Assembly: GCA_017442315.1 (NCBI GenBank) | Contig: JAFRZX010000108.1 | Location: 1-32,984 of the forward strand | From: Bacteroidales bacterium | GTDB taxonomy: Bacteria; Bacteroidota; Bacteroidia; Bacteroidales; UBA932 | Direction: 5' to 3' | DNA: 32,984 nucleotides | Part shown: positions 1 through 6,876 of the stretch, piece after piece | Layout: the number at the start of each line of letters is the position of its first letter | How positions within the stretch are numbered: the stretch's first letter is position 1 | Made by a program: the position numbers and the translations under genes | The notes under the pieces: generated by a model | What the model saw: only the letters and a program-made list of their open reading frames with translations | What the model was told of the DNA's origin: nothing | The model's database searches: none

Positions 1-278
1 CATTGCCGTAACAACACCGGTTTGGGCTCTTCCCCGTTCGATCGCCACTACTAAGGGAATCGATAATTTCTTTCTCTTCCTGGGGGTACTGAGATGTTTC
101 AGTTCCCCCCGTTCGCCCCAGCATCGCTGGTGACTGTCCTTCAGACAGCCGGGTTGCCCCATTCGGAAATCTCCGGATCAAAACCTGTTTGCAGTTCCCC
201 GGAGCTTGTCGCAGCTTACCACGTCCTTCATCGCCTCCAGAAGCCTAGGCATCCGCCGTCCGCTCTTGTAACCTTCTC
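1..278 (-). rRNA. 23S ribosomal RNA, 5' end (partial)
   Basis: Read on the minus strand, this is the 5' domain of 23S rRNA. It contains the conserved stretches GGCGGATGCCTAGGC, GAGGCGATGAAGGACGTGGT and ATTTCCGAATGGGGCAACCC in the expected order. The mature 5' end is estimated at about 273-283 by comparison with the usual distance to GGTGGATGCC, so the boundary is approximate. The gene runs off the left edge, so only the first ~278 nt are visible and the 5S is outside the window. No 16S 3' end (anti-Shine-Dalgarno region) and no Ile or Ala tRNA occur in the 350 bp upstream, where a linked operon would carry them. A good promoter lies about 210 bp upstream. Confidence 0.96.
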
Positions 279-484
279 TCTGTCATAATTTCGATTGAAT
301 CACAAGAACGTCTGTATTTGTCAATACATTGTCCTCTTTTTTACTCGTTGCCTTGAAATTGCAGTCCACAACTTCGATAGACTCTCTATCTTCTCTCGTT
401 ACAGACTATCTTTATTTCATCTTCTAACTTTACCTCGTTATCTTTTCTCAAACTTGTCAATGAACTCTCCGCTTTTTCTCAAAC
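279..484 (-). other. 23S rRNA leader region
   Basis: This is the transcribed leader expected between the promoter at 491-521 and the mature 23S end. It carries no open reading frame of note, no tRNA and no 16S. Two small signals are visible. GTTCATTGACA (minus strand, 455-465) resembles the GTTCTTTGACA motif I associate with Bacteroidetes rRNA spacers. A perfect 6-bp hairpin, TGTATT/AATACA, sits at 313-328. A role in antitermination or RNase III processing is inference. Confidence 0.5.
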
Positions 485-490
485 GGGCTG

Positions 491-521
491 CAAAGATACG
501 CACTTTTTCTTTACCTCCAAA
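491..521 (-). promoter_or_regulatory. Bacteroidetes-type promoter driving the 23S rRNA
   Basis: On the minus strand, TTTG (518-521) is followed after exactly 19 bp by TATCTTTG (491-498). This fits the Bacteroidetes vegetative promoter consensus TTTG-N19-TAnnTTTG at every defined base. The start point would fall near 484, giving a leader of about 205 nt before 23S. It is the best-matching promoter in the window, as expected for an rRNA gene. It lies between the end of a protein gene and the 23S, supporting separate transcription of 23S. Confidence 0.75.
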
Positions 522-602
522 TTTTTCTGCAATATTTTTTCAAACTTTTTTAATGATTTTTAAATACAGCATATCTAAGAGATTGAGAATCCGCCTATTA
601 TA

Positions 603-630
603 ATAAAAGAGGGTCGAATCCCTCTTTTAT
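603..630 (-). terminator. Hairpin terminator after the lipocalin-like gene
   Basis: A perfect 11-bp stem (603-613 with 620-630; core AAAAGAGGG/CCCTCTTTT) closes a six-base loop. On the minus strand the stem ends in TTTTAT and continues into A/T-rich sequence. It starts two bases beyond the stop codon of the lipocalin-like gene and would also insulate the 23S promoter from upstream transcription. Confidence 0.75.
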
Positions 631-631
631 A

Positions 632-1066
632 CTATCTTACTTTAACAAATGTATATACCCTATCAGTTTCTCCGAACACTTCTTCACCATCATATATCCA
701 ATCACCTGAACTGTACAGCCTCAAATTCATATCATTCTCGGTAATCGACAGAACGTTGATTGTAAAACTGTCCAGTTCTACCACATCAAGTATCAGCTGT
801 CCATTCACACAAGTCCATCTTCCCGACTCAGAATCTCCCTCCGCATACCAGATAAAAGATCCATCTTCGTTGAATGTCCATATTTCATCCGAGACAACAT
901 ATCTGAACTCGTCCTCAACTTCTCCGTTGACTTTATCCGTTCCTGTAATCTGGACAAGATTCCAAGAGCCCACAAGTTTATCCTCTGTCTTGTTCTCTTT
1001 CTTACAAGAAGAAATACATGCAAGGAGTACGCACGACGCAAATACTAAAAATTAAATTCTTTTCAT
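632..1066 (-). pseudogene. Lipocalin-like lipoprotein with an in-frame stop in the signal peptide
   Basis: The frame begins at ATG 1064-1066 and reads MKRI, then TAA at 1052-1054, then FLVFASCVLLACISSC and KKENKTEDK before the folded domain. Apart from the stop, this is a normal lipoprotein signal peptide with lipobox ISSC, in phase with everything downstream. The ~113-residue domain starts GSWNLVQITG and contains WTFNEDGSF and GRWTCVNGQLIL, the pattern of small Bacteroidetes lipocalin-like proteins. A GTG at 971-973 could start a shortened cytoplasmic form, but it would lack the export signal. Either the gene is freshly inactivated, or the base at the stop is a sequencing error or a strain polymorphism. 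No -7 box is seen immediately upstream. Ligand and function are unknown. Confidence 0.7.
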
Positions 1067-1122
1067 AATTGATTATTGATTGCTATTGTTTTAGTGATGT
1101 GTAAAAAAACTGCCCGATGAAT

Positions 1123-1188
1123 GGTATTGAATACCGTCGGTACAAGAAACAGCCATAATCTGTACCGACGCTGCTTGGAAAGAAGCAG
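1123..1188. repeat. Cluster of three inverted repeats
   Basis: Three back-to-back inverted repeats are visible: GGTATTGAATACC (1123-1135); a perfect 10-bp pair CGTCGGTACA/TGTACCGACG (1135-1144 and 1161-1170, 16-base loop); and CTGCTT/AAGCAG (1171-1188, 6-base loop). No reading frame here resembles a protein. With the hairpin at 1225-1264, most of the spacer between the two lipoprotein genes can fold. Function unknown. Confidence 0.6.
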
Positions 1189-1224
1189 AGGGAAGACAGA
1201 AAAGAAAAAAGTGTCTGAAACGCA

Positions 1225-1264
1225 TTGTCAAGGAAGCCTTGCTTACGCCTGGGCTTCCTGACAA
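1225..1264 (-). terminator. Probable terminator of the FISUMP lipoprotein gene
   Basis: The arms TTGTCA-A-GGAAGCC (1225-1238) and GGCTTCCTGACAA (1252-1264) form a 13-bp stem with a single bulged A. It begins 12 bases past the stop codon of the upstream minus-strand gene. On the minus strand it is followed about 13 nt later by a T-rich stretch (ACACTTTTTTCTTTT). The delayed T tract makes this a plausible but not textbook terminator. Confidence 0.55.
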
Positions 1265-1276
1265 CGCTGATGAGAC

Positions 1277-2434
1277 TTATTCTTGGAGGCAACGGACCGG
1301 ATAGCCATACGCCCTATTGTCGCTGCGTGACGGGAAGACGCTGTCATAGATGCTGAAGTTCATGTGGCACGCATAGTTGTTGAACTCATACGAAGAGCAT
1401 GACCAACAGGAACCGTAGTTACCGACATTGCCCAGACCACCGCTATTGCTGGCGCAATAACCCGAACCAGGATACCAGATGGTGGAGGCAGAACCGAACC
1501 TACCTGAGAAATTCATTCCTTTATTGGTGCTGTCATAAAGTGAGACATCTGTAAAGGATAATGGTGAACCGAGAGCCTTTGCCCAGACTCCGGCATCTCC
1601 ACCGTCAGGAACACGCCAGCCGGCAGGACATGGGTCATAAACAGTCTTTTGAGACTTCCAGCTTTCATTCGGGAGAGAGAGATCAGTATAAAAAGTCATC
1701 GGATTGGCTTCAGCATCATACATGGAGGCAGATGATCCGGAAACAATACTCCAAGTTCCGGTAGAGGCGGCTTCCTTTGACCCTGTAATTGACGCAGAAC
1801 CCAGGAACGGGTCCTTTCTTCCCCACTGATACATAAGACCCAAGGCACCGACATCGCCAGGAACAGATGAAGTCGCACCAAGATTGCGGTCCATCATAAC
1901 TCCAGCATCATTGTAATACTCTTGACCTTCAGGAACATCCGTCATCCATATATGCCACGACCACAAAATATTACCCTCAACATCCTTGGCAGCAATGACA
2001 GCATTGCCTTCTTTGAAAGTTTCAGCGGTACGAAAACGGATGTAACCGTCTTCATAAGAAACAGAAGATATGAGGTCACCAACACTTGGAGATGATGATG
2101 TGCCAAACGACTCCCATAGCACTACAGCAAAAGCAACAGCACCTACAGAGACTGATGAGTTACCCTTAACCGCCCTGAAAGAATAATTTCCTGCAGAGGA
2201 AACAATGTAACAATTGGCAGTAGCCGATGATGGCAAGTCAACAGGATTACCTCCTCCATCATTGTTTCCTTCGCCACTCCCATCATCTCCGTCCGACACA
2301 CCATCACTTCCTTGATAAATGTTTTTATCATCCTCAGGCTGAAGATCTTCACAGGAAACAGTCATCTGAACGCCAACACTCAAAATGACCGCACAAAGCA
2401 CAATGTCGAAAAATCTGAATTTCATTGATTTCAT
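1277..2434 (-). CDS. FISUMP-domain surface lipoprotein
   Basis: A 385-residue predicted lipoprotein. The N-terminus has a hydrophobic signal segment (residues 8-27) ending in lipobox TVSC with Cys28. An Asp/Gly/Asn-rich linker (about 32-66) follows, then a globular region. The C-terminal half carries the hallmarks of the Fibrobacter succinogenes major paralogous (FISUMP) domain: MDRNLGA (181-187), YQWGRKDPF (202-210), YDPCPAGWRVP (266-276), a Cys-rich aromatic stretch, and the closing GYPVRC. In this phylum such proteins are typically exported and probably surface-exposed; biochemical function is not established. A second Met at residue 4 is an alternative start. The promoter lies directly upstream (2463-2493) and contains a G9 tract, so expression may vary. 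The gene is followed by a hairpin and the broken lipocalin-like gene. Confidence 0.85.
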   Translation of the reverse strand: MKSMKFRFFDIVLCAVILSVGVQMTVSCEDLQPEDDKNIYQGSDGVSDGDDGSGEGNNDGGGNPVDLPSSATANCYIVSSAGNYSFRAVKGNSSVSVGAVAFAVVLWESFGTSSSPSVGDLISSVSYEDGYIRFRTAETFKEGNAVIAAKDVEGNILWSWHIWMTDVPEGQEYYNDAGVMMDRNLGATSSVPGDVGALGLMYQWGRKDPFLGSASITGSKEAASTGTWSIVSGSSASMYDAEANPMTFYTDLSLPNESWKSQKTVYDPCPAGWRVPDGGDAGVWAKALGSPLSFTDVSLYDSTNKGMNFSGRFGSASTIWYPGSGYCASNSGGLGNVGNYGSCWSCSSYEFNNYACHMNFSIYDSVFPSRSDNRAYGYPVRCLQE

Positions 2435-2462
2435 AAAAATGCATATTTTATAATTTAATTTG

Positions 2463-2493
2463 CAAATATACCCCCCCCCGTGACTTTTCCAAT
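2463..2493 (-). promoter_or_regulatory. Promoter of the FISUMP lipoprotein with G9 tract in its spacer
   Basis: On the minus strand, ATTG (2490-2493; consensus TTTG) is followed after 19 bp by TATATTTG (2463-2470; consensus TAnnTTTG). Nine of the 19 spacer bases are one run of G (C on the plus strand, 2471-2479) immediately next to the -7 box. The start point would be near 2456, about 22 nt before the ATG. A change in G number would alter the -33/-7 distance, a known phase-variation mechanism in other phyla. Here it is inferred from sequence only. Confidence 0.62.
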
Positions 2494-2692
2494 TTTTTCA
2501 ACAAAAATCACCCGACAGCGAAGGATGTCAGGATTTTGCACAAAATATTGCGCCATGAAAGTGCTGCTTGAAATGAACATATCATGACATATATTATATG
2601 CAATATTGGTTCTGACACCGTTTGCAGGTATGGAAAAGTTTTTCAACGAGCTTCCGTTTATGAAAGTACAACGTACTATCCGTTTTATTTAT
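2494..2692. other. Intergenic region between divergent genes
   Basis: No gene is seen between the FISUMP promoter and the OPT promoter. The only structure noticed is an A/T palindrome CATATATTATATG (2588-2600). Short open frames here have no recognisable features. Confidence 0.5.
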
Positions 2693-2700
2693 TATTTTTG
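2693..2700 (+). promoter_or_regulatory. -7 box upstream of the OPT-ZIP-pepT operon
   Basis: TATTTTTG matches TAnnTTTG, 29 bp before the OPT start codon. No TTTG is present at the -33 spacing. The predicted start point is near 2707, giving a leader of only about 23 nt. Confidence 0.5.
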
Positions 2701-2729
2701 CAGACCTGTTGAAAAACTCATTATAATAT

Positions 2730-4712
2730 ATGGAAGATAAGAAGACACAACTGCCGGAAAACGCACATAGAGAGCTGAAGCCGGGTGAGGAGTACCAGCC
2801 CTTGCTGTCTCCTAAGAAGAGTTACCCTGAAGTTACACCTTGGTCTGTAACTCTTGGTCTGATAATGACAGTCATTTTTTCGGCTGCTGCTGCATACCTC
2901 GGACTCAAAGTAGGCCAGGTGTTTGAAGCTGCCATACCGATTGCCATCATCGCGGTAGGCCTTTCAAGTGCCTTGGGACGCAAGAACGCCTTAGGCGAAA
3001 ACGTAATGATCCAGTCCATCGGCTCCTGCTCTGGAGCAATAGTAGCAGGAGCCATATTCACACTTCCAGCACTGTTCATCCTGCAGGAGAAATATCCGGA
3101 ACTGACAGTCAATTTCACTAAAGTATTCTTTTCTTCCCTTCTTGGAGGAATACTCGGAATATTGTTCCTAATTCCTTTCAGAAAGTATTTCGTGAAGGAG
3201 CAGCACGGCAGGTATCCGTTCCCTGAAGCAACGGCAACGACTCAGGTGCTTGTAAGCGGAGAAAGCGGCGGAAAGGGTGCAAAGACTCTGCTGGTCAGCG
3301 GACTGATAGGAGGACTCTATGATTTCATCATATCTACATTCGGGCTATGGGGCGAAACCTTGACAACAAAGGTACTACCTTTCGGTGCAGCCATTGCGGA
3401 CAAGGCCAAGATACTTCTCAAGGTCAACACAGGTGCAGCAGTGCTTGGACTCGGATATATAGTAGGTCTCAAGTATGCATTCATCATCTGCTGCGGCAGT
3501 TTCCTCGTATGGCTTGTGATAATCCCATTGATGAACCTCATATGGGGAGGACAGGTAATCGACCTGATGAATACCGGTGTAACAATGACCATAGGTGAAA
3601 TGTCCCCTGACATGATATTCAAAGACTACGCAAGACACATCGGAATCGGAGGCATCGCCACAGCAGGTATCATCGGAATCGTAAAGTCATTCGGTGTGAT
3701 CAAGTCTGCAGTAGGACTTGCGGCCAACGAATTCAGCAGAAAGAAGAGCGATGCCGAGGCAGAAGTCATCAGAACACAGAGGGATATTTCGATGAAGATT
3801 GTTGTGATCGGCATCGTTATAACGTTGCTTGTAGTGTTCGGATTCTTTGCACTTGGAGTAGTTGACAACATCTGGCATGCAGTTGTAGGAGTGCTTATCG
3901 TAGGCATAATTGCATTCCTTTTCACGACAGTAGCGGCCAATGCCATAGCAATCGTCGGATCCAACCCTGTCAGCGGCATGACTCTGATGACCCTTATCCT
4001 TGCATCACTCATCATGGTGTCAGTAGGCTTGAGCGGTACTGCCGGAATGACAGCTGCATTGATTATCGGAGGTGTAGTCTGCACCGCACTCTCTGTTGCA
4101 GGAGCATTCATCACCGACCTGAAGATCGGATACTGGATCGGATCTACACCTAAAAAGCAGGAAAGCTGGAAATTCCTCGGAACCCTAGTTGCCGCAGCCA
4201 CTGTTGGCGGTGTCATGCTTGTCCTCAACAAGACATACGGATTTACCGGCGAAGGGGCTCTCGTAGCACCTCAGGCCAATGCCATGGCTGCAGTGATCGA
4301 ACCAATGATGAACGGAGGCAATGCACCTTGGCTTCTCTATGGAATCGGTGCGGCAATCGCCCTTGTCCTGACGTTCTTCAAGGTTCCGGCACTACCTTTT
4401 GCATTAGGCATGTTCATTCCTATCGACCTCAACATGCCTATGCTGATCGGAGGTGCAATATCATGGTTTGTGGGAAGCCGCAGCAAAGACAAGGCACTTA
4501 ACGAGGCACGCACGGAAAAAGGAACACTTATTGCTTCCGGATTCATTGCCGGTGGAGCACTCATGGGAGTAATCAGCGCTATACTCAGATTTGCAGAGGT
4601 GGATATGTACATGAAACCTTCGCCTTGGACTGAACCTGTCGCCATTATCCCTTATTCGGCTATAATCATATATATGATCTATGCTTCACTGAAGGCAAAG
4701 AAGGAAGATTAA
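2730..4712 (+). CDS. OPT-family oligopeptide transporter
   Basis: A 660-residue inner-membrane protein of the oligopeptide transporter (OPT) family. Bacterial OPT members are predicted secondary transporters of small peptides or, in the YSL branch, metal chelates. The sequence shows a short charged N-terminus (about 35 residues), then many hydrophobic segments. The first covers TPWSVTLGLIMTVIFSAAAA followed by YLGLKVGQVFEAAIP, the usual OPT opening. Further typical stretches are RYPFPEATATTQVL (about 162-175), which resembles the conserved OPT loop, and IVGSNPVSGMT (about 410). Length is normal for bacterial OPTs. It is the first gene of an operon with a ZIP transporter 33 bp downstream and pepT after that, which favours uptake of short peptides that PepT then cleaves. 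Substrate cannot be read from sequence, and metal-chelate transport remains possible given the ZIP neighbour. Confidence 0.9.
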   Translation: MEDKKTQLPENAHRELKPGEEYQPLLSPKKSYPEVTPWSVTLGLIMTVIFSAAAAYLGLKVGQVFEAAIPIAIIAVGLSSALGRKNALGENVMIQSIGSCSGAIVAGAIFTLPALFILQEKYPELTVNFTKVFFSSLLGGILGILFLIPFRKYFVKEQHGRYPFPEATATTQVLVSGESGGKGAKTLLVSGLIGGLYDFIISTFGLWGETLTTKVLPFGAAIADKAKILLKVNTGAAVLGLGYIVGLKYAFIICCGSFLVWLVIIPLMNLIWGGQVIDLMNTGVTMTIGEMSPDMIFKDYARHIGIGGIATAGIIGIVKSFGVIKSAVGLAANEFSRKKSDAEAEVIRTQRDISMKIVVIGIVITLLVVFGFFALGVVDNIWHAVVGVLIVGIIAFLFTTVAANAIAIVGSNPVSGMTLMTLILASLIMVSVGLSGTAGMTAALIIGGVVCTALSVAGAFITDLKIGYWIGSTPKKQESWKFLGTLVAAATVGGVMLVLNKTYGFTGEGALVAPQANAMAAVIEPMMNGGNAPWLLYGIGAAIALVLTFFKVPALPFALGMFIPIDLNMPMLIGGAISWFVGSRSKDKALNEARTEKGTLIASGFIAGGALMGVISAILRFAEVDMYMKPSPWTEPVAIIPYSAIIIYMIYASLKAKKED

Positions 4713-4715
4713 GAG

Positions 4716-4736
4716 ATTCCCGGCCATGCCGGGAAT
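4716..4736. repeat. REP-like palindrome between OPT and ZIP genes
   Basis: A perfect 9-bp inverted repeat, ATTCCCGGC-CAT-GCCGGGAAT, starts three bases after the OPT stop codon and is followed by GACA. Its G/C-rich core contrasts with the surroundings. It resembles short dispersed palindromes of the form TCCCGGC-GCCGGGA found in many genomes. With no T tract it is unlikely to be a full terminator, but it could act as an mRNA stabiliser or attenuator within the operon. Confidence 0.6.
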
Positions 4737-4745
4737 GACAATATT

Positions 4746-5588
4746 ATGAGTATGAATGAAGTGTTGGGAGCATTGCTGTTGACTCTGATTGCCGGTTCCG
4801 CAACCGGCATCGGTGGAGCTCTTGTCCTATTCAAGAAAAAGCTCAGCAGTAATTTTCTTGCCGGAGCCCTTGGGCTGAGTGCCGGTGTAATGATATTTAT
4901 TTCATTGGCTGAGCTCTTTCCGGAAGCACAGGCAGAAATCATGGCGACAGGATCGGTCAGACATGGTGAAGCATTAGTACTTATCGCTTTTTTCATCGGA
5001 ATGGGCATAATAACCCTTATTGATTTCGCCATCCCTGAATACGAAAATCCGCATGAGGCTCCAGGACTTTCTCTGAACACAAAGACCCCGGCAGTAGGAA
5101 TGGTTGAGCAGACAGGCAACGAAAAAGCTTTGCACAGACTAGGCCTGATGTCTGCCTTAGCCATTGCCATACACAACTTCCCTGAAGGAATCGCCACATT
5201 CATCGGAGCTTTGAATGACCCTCAGATGGGTGCTGGAATCACCTTTGCCATCGCCATACATAACATTCCGGAAGGCATTGCTGTTGCCATTCCTATATAT
5301 TACGCTACCAAGAGCAAAGGAAAGGCTCTGTTCTATGCTACATTATCCGGATTCAGCGAAGTTATAGGAGCATTGCTATGCCTTGCAGTTACAGCAGTAT
5401 TCAACCTTGAACTTACAGGAGAAAGCATCGCATTCCCTCTGATCCTAGCTGCCGTAGCCGGAATCATGATATATATATCATTGGACGAGCTGCTTCCTAC
5501 TGCAGAAAAATACGGAAAACATCACATTGCCATTGCCGGCGTAATCGGTGGAATGGCTATTATGGGTATAAGCTTGATAATAATGTAA
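4746..5588 (+). CDS. ZIP-family zinc/divalent metal transporter (ZupT-like)
   Basis: A 280-residue inner-membrane protein of the ZIP family, which moves zinc and related divalent metals into the cytoplasm. The two diagnostic metal-binding helices are present: HNFPEG (residues 143-148) and HNIPEG (172-177). GFSEVIGALL (about 201-210) is the following conserved helix. Eight membrane spans are likely, with a variable charged loop at about 98-130. Length fits ZupT-type proteins. Met3 is an alternative start. The gene is 33 bp after the OPT gene, with a palindrome between them, and 11 bp before pepT. Since PepT is a zinc peptidase, co-transcription with a zinc importer makes functional sense, though that link is inference. 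Confidence 0.9.
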   Translation: MSMNEVLGALLLTLIAGSATGIGGALVLFKKKLSSNFLAGALGLSAGVMIFISLAELFPEAQAEIMATGSVRHGEALVLIAFFIGMGIITLIDFAIPEYENPHEAPGLSLNTKTPAVGMVEQTGNEKALHRLGLMSALAIAIHNFPEGIATFIGALNDPQMGAGITFAIAIHNIPEGIAVAIPIYYATKSKGKALFYATLSGFSEVIGALLCLAVTAVFNLELTGESIAFPLILAAVAGIMIYISLDELLPTAEKYGKHHIAIAGVIGGMAIMGISLIIM

Positions 5589-5599
5589 ATATCAATAAA

Positions 5600-6820
5600 A
5601 TGGAAAAGATTTTAGACAGATTTCTCAGATATGTCGCCGTTGACACACAGTCTGACCCGGAATCAGATTCACAGCCAAGTGCCGCCAAGGAACTGAACCT
5701 GCTGAAAATGCTCTGCAACGAGCTTAATGCTATGGGGGTGGAAGCCACACTGGACGAATACGGATATGTAATGGCCAGCATTCCTTCAAACTGCAGCGAT
5801 GATATTCCTGCCATAGGATTCATAGCTCACGTTGATACTGCACCGGATGCATCAGGTGCAGATGTAAAGCCTCAGATAATAGAGAATTATGACGGTGGCG
5901 ACATTCCTCTGAAAGGAGTTCCCGGCCTGAGTCTGAAACCAAGCGAATTTCCTGAACTGAAACTCTATAAAGGGCAGACCATCATTACCACTGACGGAAC
6001 AACCCTTTTAGGAGCCGATGACAAGGCCGGCATAGCCGAAATAATGAATGCCGTACAATATATAATAGAACACCCAGAGTTCAGGCATGGAGATATAAAG
6101 ATCGGCTTCACTCCGGATGAAGAGATCGGACGTGGCGTTGTGAAGTTTGACGTCAACAGATTCGGTGCCAGATATGCATACACTCTTGACGGAGGACAGG
6201 TAGGCGAACTTGAATATGAGAACTTCAATGCTGCTGGAGCTACAATCCGGATTCAAGGCAGGAACGTCCATCCCGGCACAGCAAAAGGCAAGATGAAGAA
6301 CGCCATACTCATAGGAATGGAACTCAACAATCTTCTACCTGTCGAGCAACGTCCGGAATACACCAGCGGATATGAAGGATTCTTCCATCTGATAAGCTTC
6401 AAAGGTGAAGTGGAAAATGCAACGTTCTCATATATAATCCGCGACCATGACATGGACCTGTACGAAAGTAAAAAAGCCATGATGCAGAAATGCGTGGACT
6501 TCATAAATGAAAAATACGGAGAAGGCACAGCCCTACTTGACATGAAACACCAGTATTTCAACATGCGAAAAGAGGTAGAGCCGCATTACCACATAATCGA
6601 GATAGCGCGCAAGGCCATGGAAATGGAAGGCATAGTTCCTAAGATCCAGCCTATACGAGGAGGTACTGACGGAGCAAACCTGTCATTCATGGGTCTCCCT
6701 TGTCCTAACATTTTCGCAGGAGGACACAATTTCCACGGTAAGATGGAATACATTCCGCTGGAAAGCATGGAAAAGGCAAGCAAAGTGATTCTGAATATTA
6801 TCAGCCTGTTTGCAGAATAA
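5600..6820 (+). CDS. pepT: Peptidase T (tripeptide aminopeptidase)
   Basis: A 406-residue cytoplasmic dinuclear zinc aminopeptidase of family M20B, which removes the N-terminal residue from tripeptides. All expected metal and catalytic residues are visible: His77 and Asp79 in AHVDTAPD, Asp140 in LLGADDKAG, Glu174/Glu175 in TPDEEIGRG, Asp197 in YTLDGG, and His379 in GGHNFHGKMEY. The lid/dimerisation domain lies between about 205 and 320. Positions match the Salmonella enzyme almost residue for residue. It is the last gene of the OPT-ZIP-pepT operon and would finish cytoplasmic breakdown of imported peptides. A strong bidirectional terminator follows 10 bp after the stop codon. Confidence 0.96.
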   Translation: MEKILDRFLRYVAVDTQSDPESDSQPSAAKELNLLKMLCNELNAMGVEATLDEYGYVMASIPSNCSDDIPAIGFIAHVDTAPDASGADVKPQIIENYDGGDIPLKGVPGLSLKPSEFPELKLYKGQTIITTDGTTLLGADDKAGIAEIMNAVQYIIEHPEFRHGDIKIGFTPDEEIGRGVVKFDVNRFGARYAYTLDGGQVGELEYENFNAAGATIRIQGRNVHPGTAKGKMKNAILIGMELNNLLPVEQRPEYTSGYEGFFHLISFKGEVENATFSYIIRDHDMDLYESKKAMMQKCVDFINEKYGEGTALLDMKHQYFNMRKEVEPHYHIIEIARKAMEMEGIVPKIQPIRGGTDGANLSFMGLPCPNIFAGGHNFHGKMEYIPLESMEKASKVILNIISLFAE

Positions 6821-6830
6821 TCCCACATAA

Positions 6831-6876
6831 TAAAGAAAACGGTGGAACCCCGATTGGAGTTCCACCGTTTTCTTTA
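6831..6876. terminator. Bidirectional terminator between pepT and the OstA-like gene
   Basis: A perfect 18-bp stem (6831-6848 with 6859-6876; core AACGGTGGAAC/GTTCCACCGTT) encloses a 10-base loop. Each outer end is rich in A on the left and T on the right, so it can terminate both converging transcripts. The right arm contains the TAA stop codon of the minus-strand OstA-like gene (6874-6876). Confidence 0.9.

Noticed and set aside
94-603. Two plus-strand open frames (94-288 and 295-603) as protein genes
   Set aside because: The first lies inside the 23S rRNA sequence on the opposite strand; the second covers the rRNA leader and promoter and has no protein-like features.
284-631. tRNA-Ile/tRNA-Ala or 16S 3' end upstream of 23S
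   Set aside because: Looked for the 16S anti-Shine-Dalgarno end and tRNA T-loop patterns on both strands and found none.
3626-4231. 201-residue minus-strand open frame within the OPT gene
   Set aside because: It is a shadow of the OPT coding strand, rich in Thr/Ile/Pro with no motif, and lies wholly inside a certain gene.
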